Counted from the first letter of the stretch, positions 1-7,134 are shown. The stretch: DNA of 16,417 nt from JBKPCD01 sp046727175 (GCA_046727175.1 JBKPCD010000136.1:1-16417); one strand, 5' to 3'. Program-made: numbers and translations. The notes: generated from the sequence alone by a model not told the origin.

Positions 1-1
1 C

Positions 2-853
2 GGTATCATTCCGCGCAGCTCGTCGCTGGGGGATCCGACGACGACGGTCGCGCAGCTGCGGAAACCCTATCCCGAGTACACGACGGTCAGCTTGTATCGA
101 AACAACGTGGGGACGACGTTCTATCAGGGCCTGGAGCTCAAGGTCGAACAGCGGCCCGCGCGCGGGTTGTCGTACAGTTTCAGCTACACGCGGTCGAAGC
201 TCGTCGACGACGCGTCATCGGTCTTCGACGCGTCGATTCTGACCGGTCCCGTGGCCAACTATCCCGTCGCCGACAGCTTCAACCGCCGTCTGGAACGGGA
301 CTACTCGACCGGCGACATTCCGTACGTGCTCGTGGGCTCGTTCATCGCTGACATTCCCGTTGGCCCCGGACACCGTTTTCAGCCAGGAGGAATCATCGGC
401 GCGTTGCTGCGCAGCTGGACGATCACCGGAATCTCGACGTTGCAGTCAGGCACGCCGATAGCCGTCACCCAAGCGACGAACTTCAATGCGTTCGCAGGAT
501 TTGGTACGCAGCGTCCGAACCTGATCGCCGATCCTGCGCTGCCTGCGAGCGAGCGATCGGCCTCACGGTGGTTCGAAACGGCGGCGTTCGCCGTCGCGCC
601 GCAGTTCACGCTCGGCTCGAGCTCGCGGAATCCGGTTCGAGGGCCGGCGTACCGGAATCTGGATCTCGCCTTGATTCGCCGCGTTCAGCTGTCGGACCGG
701 AACGCGCTCGAGTTTCGGGCGGAGATGTTCAACGCGACGAATACACCGCCGCTCGGTCAGCCGAACGGCGTGCTCGGAACAGCGGCCTTCGGCACCATCA
801 CCAGCGCCGGCGATCCTCGCGTCGTCCAGCTCGCGCTCAAGCTGCACTTTTGA
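2..853 (+). CDS. TonB-dependent receptor, C-terminal part (5' end outside window)
   Basis: This is the last 283 residues of an outer-membrane TonB-dependent receptor of the Oar/carboxypeptidase-domain type abundant in Acidobacteriota. The frame is open to the window edge, so no start is visible and the plug and N-terminal domain lie upstream. The visible part has alternating amphipathic beta-strand character (for example YSFSYTRSKL and NLDLALIRRV). It also has the family's late motif FRAEMFNATNTPPLGQPNG and ends in ALKLHF, with the terminal aromatic residue needed for BAM-dependent barrel insertion. Homologues import large ligands across the outer membrane; the substrate cannot be read from this part. 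The stop at 851-853 is in the expected place for the family. A degraded permease fragment starts immediately downstream in the same frame. Family assignment is strong, function unknown. Confidence 0.9.
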   Translation, partial: GIIPRSSSLGDPTTTVAQLRKPYPEYTTVSLYRNNVGTTFYQGLELKVEQRPARGLSYSFSYTRSKLVDDASSVFDASILTGPVANYPVADSFNRRLERDYSTGDIPYVLVGSFIADIPVGPGHRFQPGGIIGALLRSWTITGISTLQSGTPIAVTQATNFNAFAGFGTQRPNLIADPALPASERSASRWFETAAFAVAPQFTLGSSSRNPVRGPAYRNLDLALIRRVQLSDRNALEFRAEMFNATNTPPLGQPNGVLGTAAFGTITSAGDPRVVQLALKLHF

Positions 854-859
854 CCGCGA

Positions 860-1368
860 AAAATCGGCTTCTCTGTTGCGGCGGTTGCCGACACCATCGC
901 CGAGGCCGCCCGCGTACACGGCGACATCCTCGCGCAGGACCTGCGGTACGCCGTTCGCGCGCTCGCTCAGACACCTGCGTTCGCAGTAACGGCGATCATC
1001 GTCGTACGTCTCGACATTGGCGCGACGACCGCGGCGTCGGCATTCACGGGTTGCTGTCGTTCGCCGTCGCCGCCCGCACGACGGAGATCGGCGTTCGGAT
1101 GGCGTTCGGTGCGCAGCGGAGCGACATCCTGTCGATGATCATGACGCGATCGCTTACGCTCGCTGTTCTTGGCATCGTCCCAGGACTGGCATTTGCGTAC
1201 TTGTCAGGACGTGGCATGCAGGCGCTGCTCGCCGGCGTCAGTCCGGCTGACCGGATCACATTCGTCAGCGCCAGTGCGCTCGCGCTCGTCATGACGCTTG
1301 CAGGCAGTCTGGCTCCGGCGTTACGTGCGGTGCGTGTGGATCCGATTATGGCGATACGTGCGGAGTAG
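860..1368 (+). pseudogene. ADOP-family permease remnant (5' truncated, large internal deletion, frame change)
   Basis: Two separate pieces of one acidobacterial duplicated orphan permease (ADOP, MacB/FtsX-like) are joined here. From about 860 to 1042, in the frame of the preceding receptor, the translation reads ...ADTIAEAARVHGDILAQDL then RYAVRALAQTPAFAVTAIIV. This is the segment before and into the first membrane helix of ADOP proteins. Near 1034-1042 the match moves to the frame starting at 1039: GIHGLLSFAVAARTTEIGVR, then MAFGAQRSDIL, ending DPIMAIRAE at 1368. This is the C-terminal FtsX domain with its usual ending. Compared with the intact 913-residue ADOP at 3971-6712, the whole region between (about 650 residues, including both periplasmic domains) is missing. 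No good start codon or ribosome site is visible. It cannot encode a working permease. Confidence 0.85.
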
Positions 1369-1401
1369 ATGGGAGGTCAGGCGGGTGAGCGAGATTGACC
1401 T

Positions 1402-1785
1402 TCACGATGGCTTCGGACCGTGGTTCTCGCGCAGGTGGCGCTCGAACATCTCGATGACCACGTTCAGGTGCGTTTCGACCGTCCTGATGTGGTCACTAAG
1501 TCCGGTATCTGTCTCCTGCAGTTGCGTCGCTAACGCCCGGAGTTGCTCGTCCGTGCGGTCCTGTTTCGCGGCGAGACCATCCACGGTATGGGCGACTCGC
1601 CCGACAATCCCGGTCAGACCGATCAGCCCCTCCGCAATCCGATCCGTCGTTTCGGATAGTCGCACGAAATCGACGGCAAATTGCGCCTGCTGATTGAGCA
1701 GGAATTGCATCGTGCGCTCAATATCCTCCGGAGACATCGGCTGAAATTCCACGCGATCACCCCCAACACGGTTCGACAGTGCCAT
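1402..1785 (-). CDS. small coiled-coil hypothetical protein
   Basis: A 127-residue soluble protein with no signal peptide or membrane segment. The core (IERTMQFLLNQQAQFAVDF onward) is almost entirely heptad-like helix with many Gln, Thr, Asp and Glu (LAAKQDRTDEQLRALATQL), ending in a basic, Pro-containing tail. Small coiled-coil proteins opening with an ERTMxFIxxQQAQF-like motif are, from memory, common and uncharacterised in Acidobacteriota. The start at 1785 was chosen because GGAGG lies 11 nt upstream. An internal ATG at 1737 (MSPEDIERT) would fit the family's usual N-terminus better but has no clear ribosome site. It lies 46 bp downstream of the cupin gene on the same strand, so the two are probably co-transcribed. 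No function can be assigned. Confidence 0.7.
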   Translation of the reverse strand: MALSNRVGGDRVEFQPMSPEDIERTMQFLLNQQAQFAVDFVRLSETTDRIAEGLIGLTGIVGRVAHTVDGLAAKQDRTDEQLRALATQLQETDTGLSDHIRTVETHLNVVIEMFERHLRENHGPKPS

Positions 1786-1831
1786 TATGGCATCGTCCTC
1801 CGGCGTCGTGCCAGAGCAAGGACCGCGCCAG

Positions 1832-2206
1832 TCACTTCCGCATTTCGACAACAATGACTTCGATGGGTCCGCTTCCGCGATTCACATCGCCATGCTGCTG
1901 GCCGGGCGGATCGGCGTCCAACCAGTACGCCTTCCCTGTTTCCCACGTTATCGTTCTCGTCGTCTGTCCCTTCGCATCGACGATGTCGAGGGTTCCACCG
2001 GTGAGGACGACGATCGTCCGGCCGTGATCGTGGCGATGAAGCACCAGCGGCTGGTTCGGCGTGATCGTCGACTTCCACACGCGCACTTGATCGTTTTCGA
2101 ATTGGGGTTCGCGCCGTGTCTGCGACGCCTGCTGTAATGCACCGAGGGCAACGCCGGCCGAGGACACCAGTGCGATGGCTCCGGACAGCATCCATTTCGA
2201 ACGCAT
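1832..2206 (-). CDS. exported cupin-domain protein
   Basis: A 124-residue single-domain cupin. The first ~22 residues (MRSKWMLSGAIALVSSAGVA LG) form a Sec-type signal peptide, so the protein is predicted to be periplasmic. The beta-barrel follows: cupin motif 1 is LHRHDHGRTIVVLTGG with metal-ligand candidates H57, H59 and H61, and motif 2 is around GKAYWLDADPPGQQHG with H105. Small exported cupins of this kind are often annotated only as cupin domain proteins; the ligand or reaction is unknown. The start at 2206 is supported by GGAGG five bases upstream (CTGGAGGTCACATG). A longer reading to 2311 has no ribosome site and would bury the signal peptide. The gene is divergent from vapB, so the roughly 70-90 bp between them must hold both promoters. 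Confidence 0.82.
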   Translation of the reverse strand: MRSKWMLSGAIALVSSAGVALGALQQASQTRREPQFENDQVRVWKSTITPNQPLVLHRHDHGRTIVVLTGGTLDIVDAKGQTTRTITWETGKAYWLDADPPGQQHGDVNRGSGPIEVIVVEMRK

Positions 2207-2256
2207 GTGACCTCCAGGTGAGCGAGTGTCTGCCCACTTGCCGGGGATGGCGCAAT

Positions 2257-2284
2257 GTAGCACACGATCGCCTGCATGTGCTAC
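2257..2284. promoter_or_regulatory. perfect 8-bp inverted repeat, candidate VapBC autoregulatory operator
   Basis: GTAGCACA (2257-2264) and its exact reverse complement TGTGCTAC (2277-2284) flank a 12-bp spacer, giving a 20-bp centre-to-centre distance, about two helical turns. This places two half-sites on the same DNA face. Ribbon-helix-helix antitoxins, usually in complex with their PIN toxin, repress their own operons by binding such paired half-sites. The right arm ends 9 bp before the chosen GTG start of the antitoxin gene at 2294, as expected for an operator covering the promoter and transcription start. Binding is inferred. Confidence 0.6.
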
Positions 2285-2293
2285 GTTGAGGCC

Positions 2294-2533
2294 GTGAAGA
2301 CCTACATCCACGCTCGGCTAAGCAAAGAGGAGCGCGCGACGCTCGAGGCCCTGAAGAAGTCGACGGGACAAACCGACTCCGAGATCGTCCGCCGAGGACT
2401 TCGGCTGGTCGCTCGGGAGGAGCGTCAGCGACGCAGCGCCCTCGATCTCGCCGGACGCAGCGTCGGTCGATACCGAAAGGGTCCGCGAGATCTCTCCGTG
2501 AACCGGAAGCACCTCGAAGGTTTCGGCGAATGA
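2294..2533 (+). CDS. vapB: VapB-type antitoxin, ribbon-helix-helix
   Basis: A 79-residue antitoxin. The N-terminal part (VKTYIHARLSKEERATLEAL, then KKSTGQTDSEIVRRGLRLV) has the beta strand plus two helices of the ribbon-helix-helix DNA-binding fold, which dimerises to bind operator DNA. The basic C-terminal tail (residues ~45-79) is the part expected to wrap around and block the toxin. The start was set at GTG 2294 because relatives begin M-K-T-x-x-x-A-R-L. An ATG at 2276 in the same frame adds six residues but lies inside the inverted-repeat operator; neither start has a well-spaced ribosome site, though GAGG is 2 nt before the GTG. The stop overlaps the vapC start by 4 nt (ATGA), the usual coupled antitoxin-toxin order. 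Confidence 0.8.
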   Translation: MKTYIHARLSKEERATLEALKKSTGQTDSEIVRRGLRLVAREERQRRSALDLAGRSVGRYRKGPRDLSVNRKHLEGFGE

Positions 2534-2943
2534 ATGCGGCGGGAGTCCTTCTCGATACCGGACCTCTCGTTGCGCTCCTTTCGAAAGACGACGTCAATCA
2601 CGAACGTGCGCGCCTCGCGTTTGCCGGCTGCGAGCCGCCGCTTCGCTGCTGCGAGGCGGTCGTCGCGGAGGCGTGCTTTCTGATGCGCAAGGTCCACCGG
2701 GCCGGGCCCGCCGAGGTCGTCGCTTTGGCGGCGCGGGACGTGTACCGCATCGCGATTGCCGCGACGGATCACTGGAGCCGGATCGAGGCAATCTTGACGA
2801 AATACTCGGATCGACCGATCTCTCTGGCTGACGCGTGCTTGATTCGATGCGCCGAAATTCATCAGGAGCCGCGAATCCTGACGTTCGACAGCGATTTTCG
2901 CGGGTATAGATGGGCGCGGACCAGGCGATTCGAGTTGTTGTAA
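2530..2943 (+). CDS. vapC: VapC-type PIN-domain ribonuclease toxin
   Basis: A 137-residue PIN-domain protein of normal VapC length. The acidic residues that hold the catalytic Mg2+/Mn2+ are all present: D9 in LLDTGPLVALLS, E47 in AVVAEACFL, D101 in ISLADACL, and D120/D122 in LTFDSDF. VapC toxins are metal-dependent endoribonucleases that cleave tRNA or rRNA when the antitoxin is degraded; the target here is not predictable. The ATG at 2530 overlaps the antitoxin stop by 4 nt, so translation is coupled. With the active site intact, the module looks functional. Its position beside two broken genes could reflect a mobile or unstable neighbourhood, but no mobile-element ends were found. Confidence 0.88.
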   Translation: MNAAGVLLDTGPLVALLSKDDVNHERARLAFAGCEPPLRCCEAVVAEACFLMRKVHRAGPAEVVALAARDVYRIAIAATDHWSRIEAILTKYSDRPISLADACLIRCAEIHQEPRILTFDSDFRGYRWARTRRFELL

Positions 2944-3003
2944 GGCGAGGTTGCACGATCGACGATCGCGGTGCCGCCCCTGACCATCGCACGTACCACA
3001 ATC

Positions 3004-3052
3004 CTCAATCAGCAATCAGCAATCTGCAATCTGCAATCTGCAATCTGCAATC
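3004..3052. repeat. 7-bp tandem array (seven units)
   Basis: Seven consecutive heptamers: one CTCAATC, two AGCAATC and four TGCAATC, with the last five bases nearly invariant. It lies in the 219-bp gap between vapC and the broken LytTR gene and is outside any credible reading frame. The period is far too short for CRISPR. A related heptamer array (AGTGAT plus one base) occurs at 3946-3966 on the other side of the LytTR gene. Confidence 0.9.
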
Positions 3053-3073
3053 CTTAGCTCTCTCTCAAAATGT

Positions 3074-3088
3074 CCGCCGGAACGGCGG
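3074..3088. other. short GC hairpin upstream of the LytTR gene
   Basis: CCGCCG, loop GAA, CGGCGG form a perfect 6-bp stem. It is followed by CAAAAC on the plus strand and by CATTTTG when read on the minus strand. It could end transcription from the left or sit in the LytTR leader, but there is no proper T tract and no minus-strand gene ends here, so its role is open. Confidence 0.3.
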
Positions 3089-3162
3089 CAAAACTGTATC
3101 TCGAGTCGCGACCGTCGGCGCACGCGTGATCGTGGAAGTGCCACATCGGACGGGCGTGGTGT

Positions 3163-3913
3163 ATGCGCGCGCTGATCGTTGACGACGAATCCGCCGCACG
3201 CCGGCGGCTCGCGGCGATGCTCGAGGAGCTCGACGTGGAAATGGTGGGGGAAGCGGCGGATGGCATCTCTGCGCTCGACTTGATCCGCGAACGCCGACCC
3301 GATGTCGTCCTCCTCGACATCGCGATGCCCGAAGTCGACGGGTTCGACGTCGCGCGGCACGCGCCCGAGCCGAAGCCGCTCTCATCATCTTCCAGACAGC
3401 GTTCGGCGAGCACGCGTTGAAGGCGTTCGAGCATGATGCGCTCGATTACGTGGTCAAGCCCGTGACCCGAGCGCGGCTGGAGCAGGCAATCGAACGTGCG
3501 CGGCGCAGGCTCGAAGGCGCGGCGCACCCGGTGGTCACGCTGGAGCTACTCGAACGCGTGGAGTCGGCGCTTGGCCAGAGCCGGTTGACGCGCCGATCTC
3601 GGGTGCTCGTCCGACATGGCACCGGCCATCGTGCCATCCCGCTTCGAGACATTGCACAGTTCGTTGCGGATGAAGGGCTCGTCGTTGCCGTGACCTCCAC
3701 GGCGAGGTTCCTGACGGACTACTCGCTCAACGAGCTGGAATCACGCCTGAGCGACACGTTCGTCCGCGCGAGCCGCGCCGCGCTCGTCAACCTCGATCGA
3801 ATCGATCGTGTCGTGGGCAATGCTGACGGCTCAGCGACGCTGCGCTCGTCGACGGATCGACCGTTCACGTGAGCCGGCGCCGCGCTGCAGCTGTCCGCCA
3901 GGCGCTCGAATGA
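3163..3913 (+). pseudogene. LytTR-family response regulator broken by two frameshifts
   Basis: A two-domain response regulator can be rebuilt from three frames. 3163-3378 encodes the receiver start (MRALIVDDESAARRR...) with acidic pair D8/D9 and phospho-acceptor D52 in VVLLDIAMPEVDG. The frame slips at 3379-3381, within CTCTC. From 3381 to 3842 the reading LIIFQTAFGEHALKAFEHDA continues through DYVVKPV (conserved receiver Lys), a linker helix and the LytTR DNA-binding domain (VLVRHGTGHRAIPLRDIAQF onward). A second slip near 3843-3845 leads to LVDGSTVHVSRRRAAAVRQA LE and a stop at 3911. The rebuilt protein is about 248 residues, the normal length. Without the shifts the product is an 85-residue receiver stub. 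LytTR regulators usually sit beside a LytS-like sensor kinase, and none is present. Two sequencing errors are the main alternative. Confidence 0.85.
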
Positions 3914-3945
3914 GCAAGTCGGTGGATCGGTAAGGATTCACGATT

Positions 3946-3966
3946 AGTGATCAGTGATGAGTGATT
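3946..3966. repeat. 7-bp tandem array (three units)
   Basis: AGTGATC, AGTGATG and AGTGATT run head to tail in the 57-bp gap between the convergent LytTR remnant and the ADOP gene, ending 4 bp before the ADOP stop. It has the same period as the array at 3004-3052, and AGTGATC differs from AGCAATC at two positions. No terminator hairpin is evident in this gap. Confidence 0.75.
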
Positions 3967-3970
3967 GGAC

Positions 3971-6712
3971 TTACTCCGCCCGGAGCGCTTCCACTGGATT
4001 GACGCGCGCCGCGCGGCGCGCGGGCAGCCAGCAGGCAACGATTGCGACGCCGAGCAGCGTCAGCGTCGAGGTGACGAACACCAACGGATCGCGAGGCCCG
4101 ACTCCGTATAGCAACGCCTCGATCAGCCGGCTACCAGCGATCGCAGCGATCAATCCGATACCAAGACCCGCGAGCGCGACGACGCTTCCCTGCCACACGA
4201 TCGATCCTGCAACGGTTCGCGGCTCCGCACCGAGGGCAAGCCGCACGCCGATCTCACCTGTGCGCTGGCTGACGATGTAGGACATGACACCATAGACACC
4301 GATCGTTCCGAGCACGAGCGCGACCGCGGCGGCGATCGCCAGCAGCACCATCGTGAACGCCATCTGCGCCGAGGCGCGGTCGAGAATGTCCTGGAGCGTT
4401 CGGGGCCGCGCGATGGCGAGGTTGGCGTCAACGCCATCGATGGCGCGTCGCACGGAGGACATCAGGTCGAGCGGAGCAGTCGCAGAGCGCACGACGTAAC
4501 TCATGACCCCGGCGCTTGGACCCAGCAACGCTGATCGGGGGATGTCTCCCCCTCCGACGATTGACATCGGCATATACAACTGGGACGCAGGATCGGCCTC
4601 CCCGAGTGCGCGGACCGGCGTATTCGCCACCACGCCGACGACGGTGAGCCATTCGAGGTTAGGCATTTCCCCGGCTCGTGCCGGCGGCCGGTTCGATGCG
4701 ACGCGCCGCCCGATCGGATCCTCGTTCGGAAAGAATCGATCCGCGAGCGCCTGATTGACGACGACGACACGCTCGTGACGCTCGATGTCGCCGCGATCGA
4801 TGGGTCGGCCGCGTACCACTCGGATGCCCATCGCCTCGAAATAGCCGCCAGCGACGGCGCGGAACAGCGCGATCGGTGGAATCGTGCCTGCGGGATATTC
4901 GCGACCTTCGACGCGAAGCGTGTTGCCCCAGCACGTGCCCACGAGTGGCAGGCATGTGGATGCCGATACTGCCGTCACGCCGGGCAGCGCCGAGACTCGA
5001 TCGAGAATCGCGTGATGCGCCGCAACCACGCCATCGAGGGTGCGGTATGTGCGATCGGGCAGTCCGATATCGAACGTGAGCGCAGACGAGGCATCGAAGC
5101 CGGGATCCAGCGCGCGCAGCTGCCGGAAGCTGCGGACAATGAGACCCGCAGAGACGATGAGCACGAACGCCAGCGCAATCTGGCCGCCCATCAGCAATTG
5201 CCGTGTGCGATGACGGCGGCGGCTGGCCGTGTTGCCGCGCCCGCTCTCGTGCAGCGCGGCGCTCATCTCGGAACGACGCCACAATGGAATCGCCCCGAAC
5301 ACCAGTGCTACGACCATCGACAGCACACACGCGAACGTCACGGCAATTGCGTCGAGGCGGATTTCGTGGAGCCGCGGAAGCGTCGCCGGCCCGACACGCA
5401 CGAGCAGTCGCACGGCGCCGGCGGCGAGGACAAGGCCGGCTGCGCCGCCAGCCATCGCGAGCAGCGCGCTCTCGCTCAGGAAGTAGCGTGCGATGCGCCC
5501 GCGGCTCGCACCAAGCGCCCGACGGACGGCAACGTCGCGCTGCCGCGCCTCGGAGCGCACCACGAAGAGATTCGCGACGTTTGCGCAGGCGACCACGAAC
5601 ACGAGTGCGACGGACGCAAGGAGGATCCACAGAGCACGCGAGACGCCTCCAATCGTCGCCTCCTTCAACGGCCTCACGGCCGACACCAGCCTCGTCTGCA
5701 CGTTGCCGATGGCTCCCGGATCGGCAGGATATGCCTGCGGCAGGTCGCGAATCAGTCCGTTCAGCTCGGCGCGTGCGCCCTCAATCGTTGCGTCATCGCG
5801 CAGCCGCGCAACGCCGTTGTAATTCCACAACCCGAAACCCATCGACCGGGCGACTTGCTCGCAAACCCAGAGATCGACGCGAGGACTGGGAAACGCATAC
5901 GAGGGCGGCATGACGCCGACCACCTGGGTCGAAACGCCCTCGAGCACGACCGACCGGCCGATGATGCTTGGATCGCCGCCGTATCGGCGCATCCAGAGAC
6001 CGTCCGAGAGTACGGCCACCGGTGGCGCACCTGGCGCGCCTTCCCGGTCGGTGAACCAGCGCCCGTGCGCAGCCGACGCGCGCAAAACAGATGCAAGCGA
6101 TGGCGTGGCATGCGCCACGCGAACGCGTGCCGGCTCGCCGTCACCCGTGAGCGTGTCGTCCTCGATTCGGTAGATCGCGATGCCATCGAGCGTCCACGCG
6201 CGTTCCGCATACTGATAGTAGAGCCCGAGCGTCAGTCCCATCCCCGATCGCAGGTTGAGGCGCTCGGCGCCGTGGTCGACCTCGATCAAACGATCCGAGT
6301 GCGGATACGGCAGCGGGTTCAGGAGGACCCGCTGCACGACGGCGAAGATCGAGACATTCGCGGCGATGGCGAGCGCGAGCGTCGACACGGCGGCCAGCGT
6401 GAACGACGGAGCACGCAGCAGCCGTCGCACGGCGTGGCGAATCTCAAGGCAGAGGCTGTCCATGAATCCGGCTCTCTTCCCCGCGTACATCCGCTCGCGA
6501 CGCCGTCTCGCGCGCGCGGCCGTTCCCCACCGCTCCGACAGCGCGAGGCCGAAGAGTCCAGCGAGCTCGCGCAGCCAGACCATTACGCACTGAAACACGC
6601 TGACGCGACGCGCGTCGAGGATGCGACGGGCAAACATCTCCTCCATCGCGGCGCCATACTCGCGCCGTACAGCCGCAGGACACAGCTGCAGTACCCAACG
6701 GTAGAGACGCAT
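3971..6712 (-). CDS. ADOP-family ABC-type permease (MacB/FtsX-like, duplicated)
   Basis: A 913-residue acidobacterial duplicated orphan permease. Order: a cytoplasmic N-terminal domain typical of ADOP proteins (MRLYRWVLQLCPAAVRREYG, residues 1-65); a first membrane helix (~103-128, FTLAAVSTLALAIAANVSIF); a MacB-like periplasmic domain (~135-350); three FtsX helices (~358-382, 412-436, 456-478); a new helix at ~508-528 opening the second half; a second periplasmic domain; then three C-terminal helices, ending NPVEALRAE. These proteins resemble MacB permeases but have no ATPase gene beside them, and none is visible here; transport substrate and energy source are unknown. ATG 6712 gives the family's usual MRLYR start, 2 nt after the PadR stop; a GTG at 6718 would overlap that stop by 4 nt. 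Either way translation is coupled to PadR. Confidence 0.93.
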   Translation of the reverse strand: MRLYRWVLQLCPAAVRREYGAAMEEMFARRILDARRVSVFQCVMVWLRELAGLFGLALSERWGTAARARRRRERMYAGKRAGFMDSLCLEIRHAVRRLLRAPSFTLAAVSTLALAIAANVSIFAVVQRVLLNPLPYPHSDRLIEVDHGAERLNLRSGMGLTLGLYYQYAERAWTLDGIAIYRIEDDTLTGDGEPARVRVAHATPSLASVLRASAAHGRWFTDREGAPGAPPVAVLSDGLWMRRYGGDPSIIGRSVVLEGVSTQVVGVMPPSYAFPSPRVDLWVCEQVARSMGFGLWNYNGVARLRDDATIEGARAELNGLIRDLPQAYPADPGAIGNVQTRLVSAVRPLKEATIGGVSRALWILLASVALVFVVACANVANLFVVRSEARQRDVAVRRALGASRGRIARYFLSESALLAMAGGAAGLVLAAGAVRLLVRVGPATLPRLHEIRLDAIAVTFACVLSMVVALVFGAIPLWRRSEMSAALHESGRGNTASRRRHRTRQLLMGGQIALAFVLIVSAGLIVRSFRQLRALDPGFDASSALTFDIGLPDRTYRTLDGVVAAHHAILDRVSALPGVTAVSASTCLPLVGTCWGNTLRVEGREYPAGTIPPIALFRAVAGGYFEAMGIRVVRGRPIDRGDIERHERVVVVNQALADRFFPNEDPIGRRVASNRPPARAGEMPNLEWLTVVGVVANTPVRALGEADPASQLYMPMSIVGGGDIPRSALLGPSAGVMSYVVRSATAPLDLMSSVRRAIDGVDANLAIARPRTLQDILDRASAQMAFTMVLLAIAAAVALVLGTIGVYGVMSYIVSQRTGEIGVRLALGAEPRTVAGSIVWQGSVVALAGLGIGLIAAIAGSRLIEALLYGVGPRDPLVFVTSTLTLLGVAIVACWLPARRAARVNPVEALRAE

Positions 6713-6714
6713 AG

Positions 6715-7056
6715 TCACGCGCGCTGTGCGTACAGCTTTCGCTGGCGCGCGGCCCGGACCAGCCCTTCGAGCCGTTGCGCTTCTTTGGCCGCGGCTCGCC
6801 GGCCCTGTTTGGTGAGCGCGAAGTACTTTCGGCGCGTGTCCGCGTCGCCGCGACCTTCTGCCGGAACGATCAGTCCTTCTTCAGTCAACCGACGCAGCGC
6901 CTGATACAGCGCTCCCGTCGTCGGGTCGAGGCGGCCGTCCGATTGCTCCTCGACGTCCTTCCCAATCGCGTACCCGTGCGAAGGCCCGGCTCCAAGCGCG
7001 AGGAGAATGTGAAACGCCAAATCCGACAAGGGCGATGCGGGCTCTTCCTCGTTCAT
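6715..7056 (-). CDS. PadR-family transcriptional regulator
   Basis: A 113-residue PadR regulator. The N-terminal winged helix is clear: LSDLAFHILLALGAGPSHGY, then AIGKDVEEQSDGRLDPTTGA and LYQALRRLTEEGLIV, followed by the wing RRKYFALTKQGRRAAAKEAQ and a short dimerisation helix. PadR proteins of this short type are typically encoded just upstream of ADOP permeases and usually repress their own operon. ATG 7056 (MNEEEP) gives the normal short N-terminus. ATGs at 7065 and 7086 are in frame; 7086 lies only ~4 nt after the predicted transcription start, so a near-leaderless longer form is possible. None has a good ribosome site. The frame stays open upstream to 7491, but that part is repeat-rich intergenic sequence, not protein-like. 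Confidence 0.88.
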   Translation of the reverse strand: MNEEEPASPLSDLAFHILLALGAGPSHGYAIGKDVEEQSDGRLDPTTGALYQALRRLTEEGLIVPAEGRGDADTRRKYFALTKQGRRAAAKEAQRLEGLVRAARQRKLYAQRA

Positions 7057-7096
7057 TCGAGCCATTTGACGGTGTCGGTGGGTCATATGTTCCACA

Positions 7097-7125
7097 ACTA
7101 TAGTAGCAACTACTCTAGCACGCAA
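7097..7125 (-). promoter_or_regulatory. sigma-70-type promoter of the PadR-ADOP operon
   Basis: Read on the minus strand, a -35 element TTGCGT (7125-7120) and a -10 element TATAGT (7102-7097) are separated by exactly 17 bp. Transcription would start near 7090, about 34 nt upstream of the chosen PadR start. This is the best-matched promoter in the window. Confidence 0.7.
7098..7118. promoter_or_regulatory. 21-bp imperfect palindrome, candidate PadR operator
   Basis: CTATAGTAG (7098-7106) and CTACTCTAG (7110-7118) flank CAA; the arms pair at 8 of 9 positions. It fills most of the spacer and overlaps the -10 of the PadR-ADOP promoter, so a bound dimer would block RNA polymerase. PadR-family repressors recognise short AT-containing palindromes with arms of this sort. 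Autoregulation is inferred from position. Confidence 0.6.
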
Positions 7126-7134
7126 TACTGGAAT

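Noticed and set aside
1785..2597. A 270-codon minus-strand frame across the cupin and vapB region
   Set aside because: It overlaps the cupin in another frame and vapB antisense, and its translation is Arg/Ser-rich with no recognisable fold.
3004..3052. CRISPR array
   Set aside because: The unit is only 7 bp with no spacers and no cas genes nearby.
3376..3384. Programmed ribosomal frameshift in the LytTR gene
   Set aside because: There is no slippery heptamer of the X-XXY-YYZ type or downstream pseudoknot evident, and a second independent frameshift near 3843 would also be needed.
4775..6904. A 709-codon open frame on the plus strand opposite the ADOP gene
   Set aside because: It is antisense to a full-length recognised ADOP and PadR operon, its translation is rich in Arg, His and Ala without domain-like patterns, and long antisense frames are expected at this GC content.
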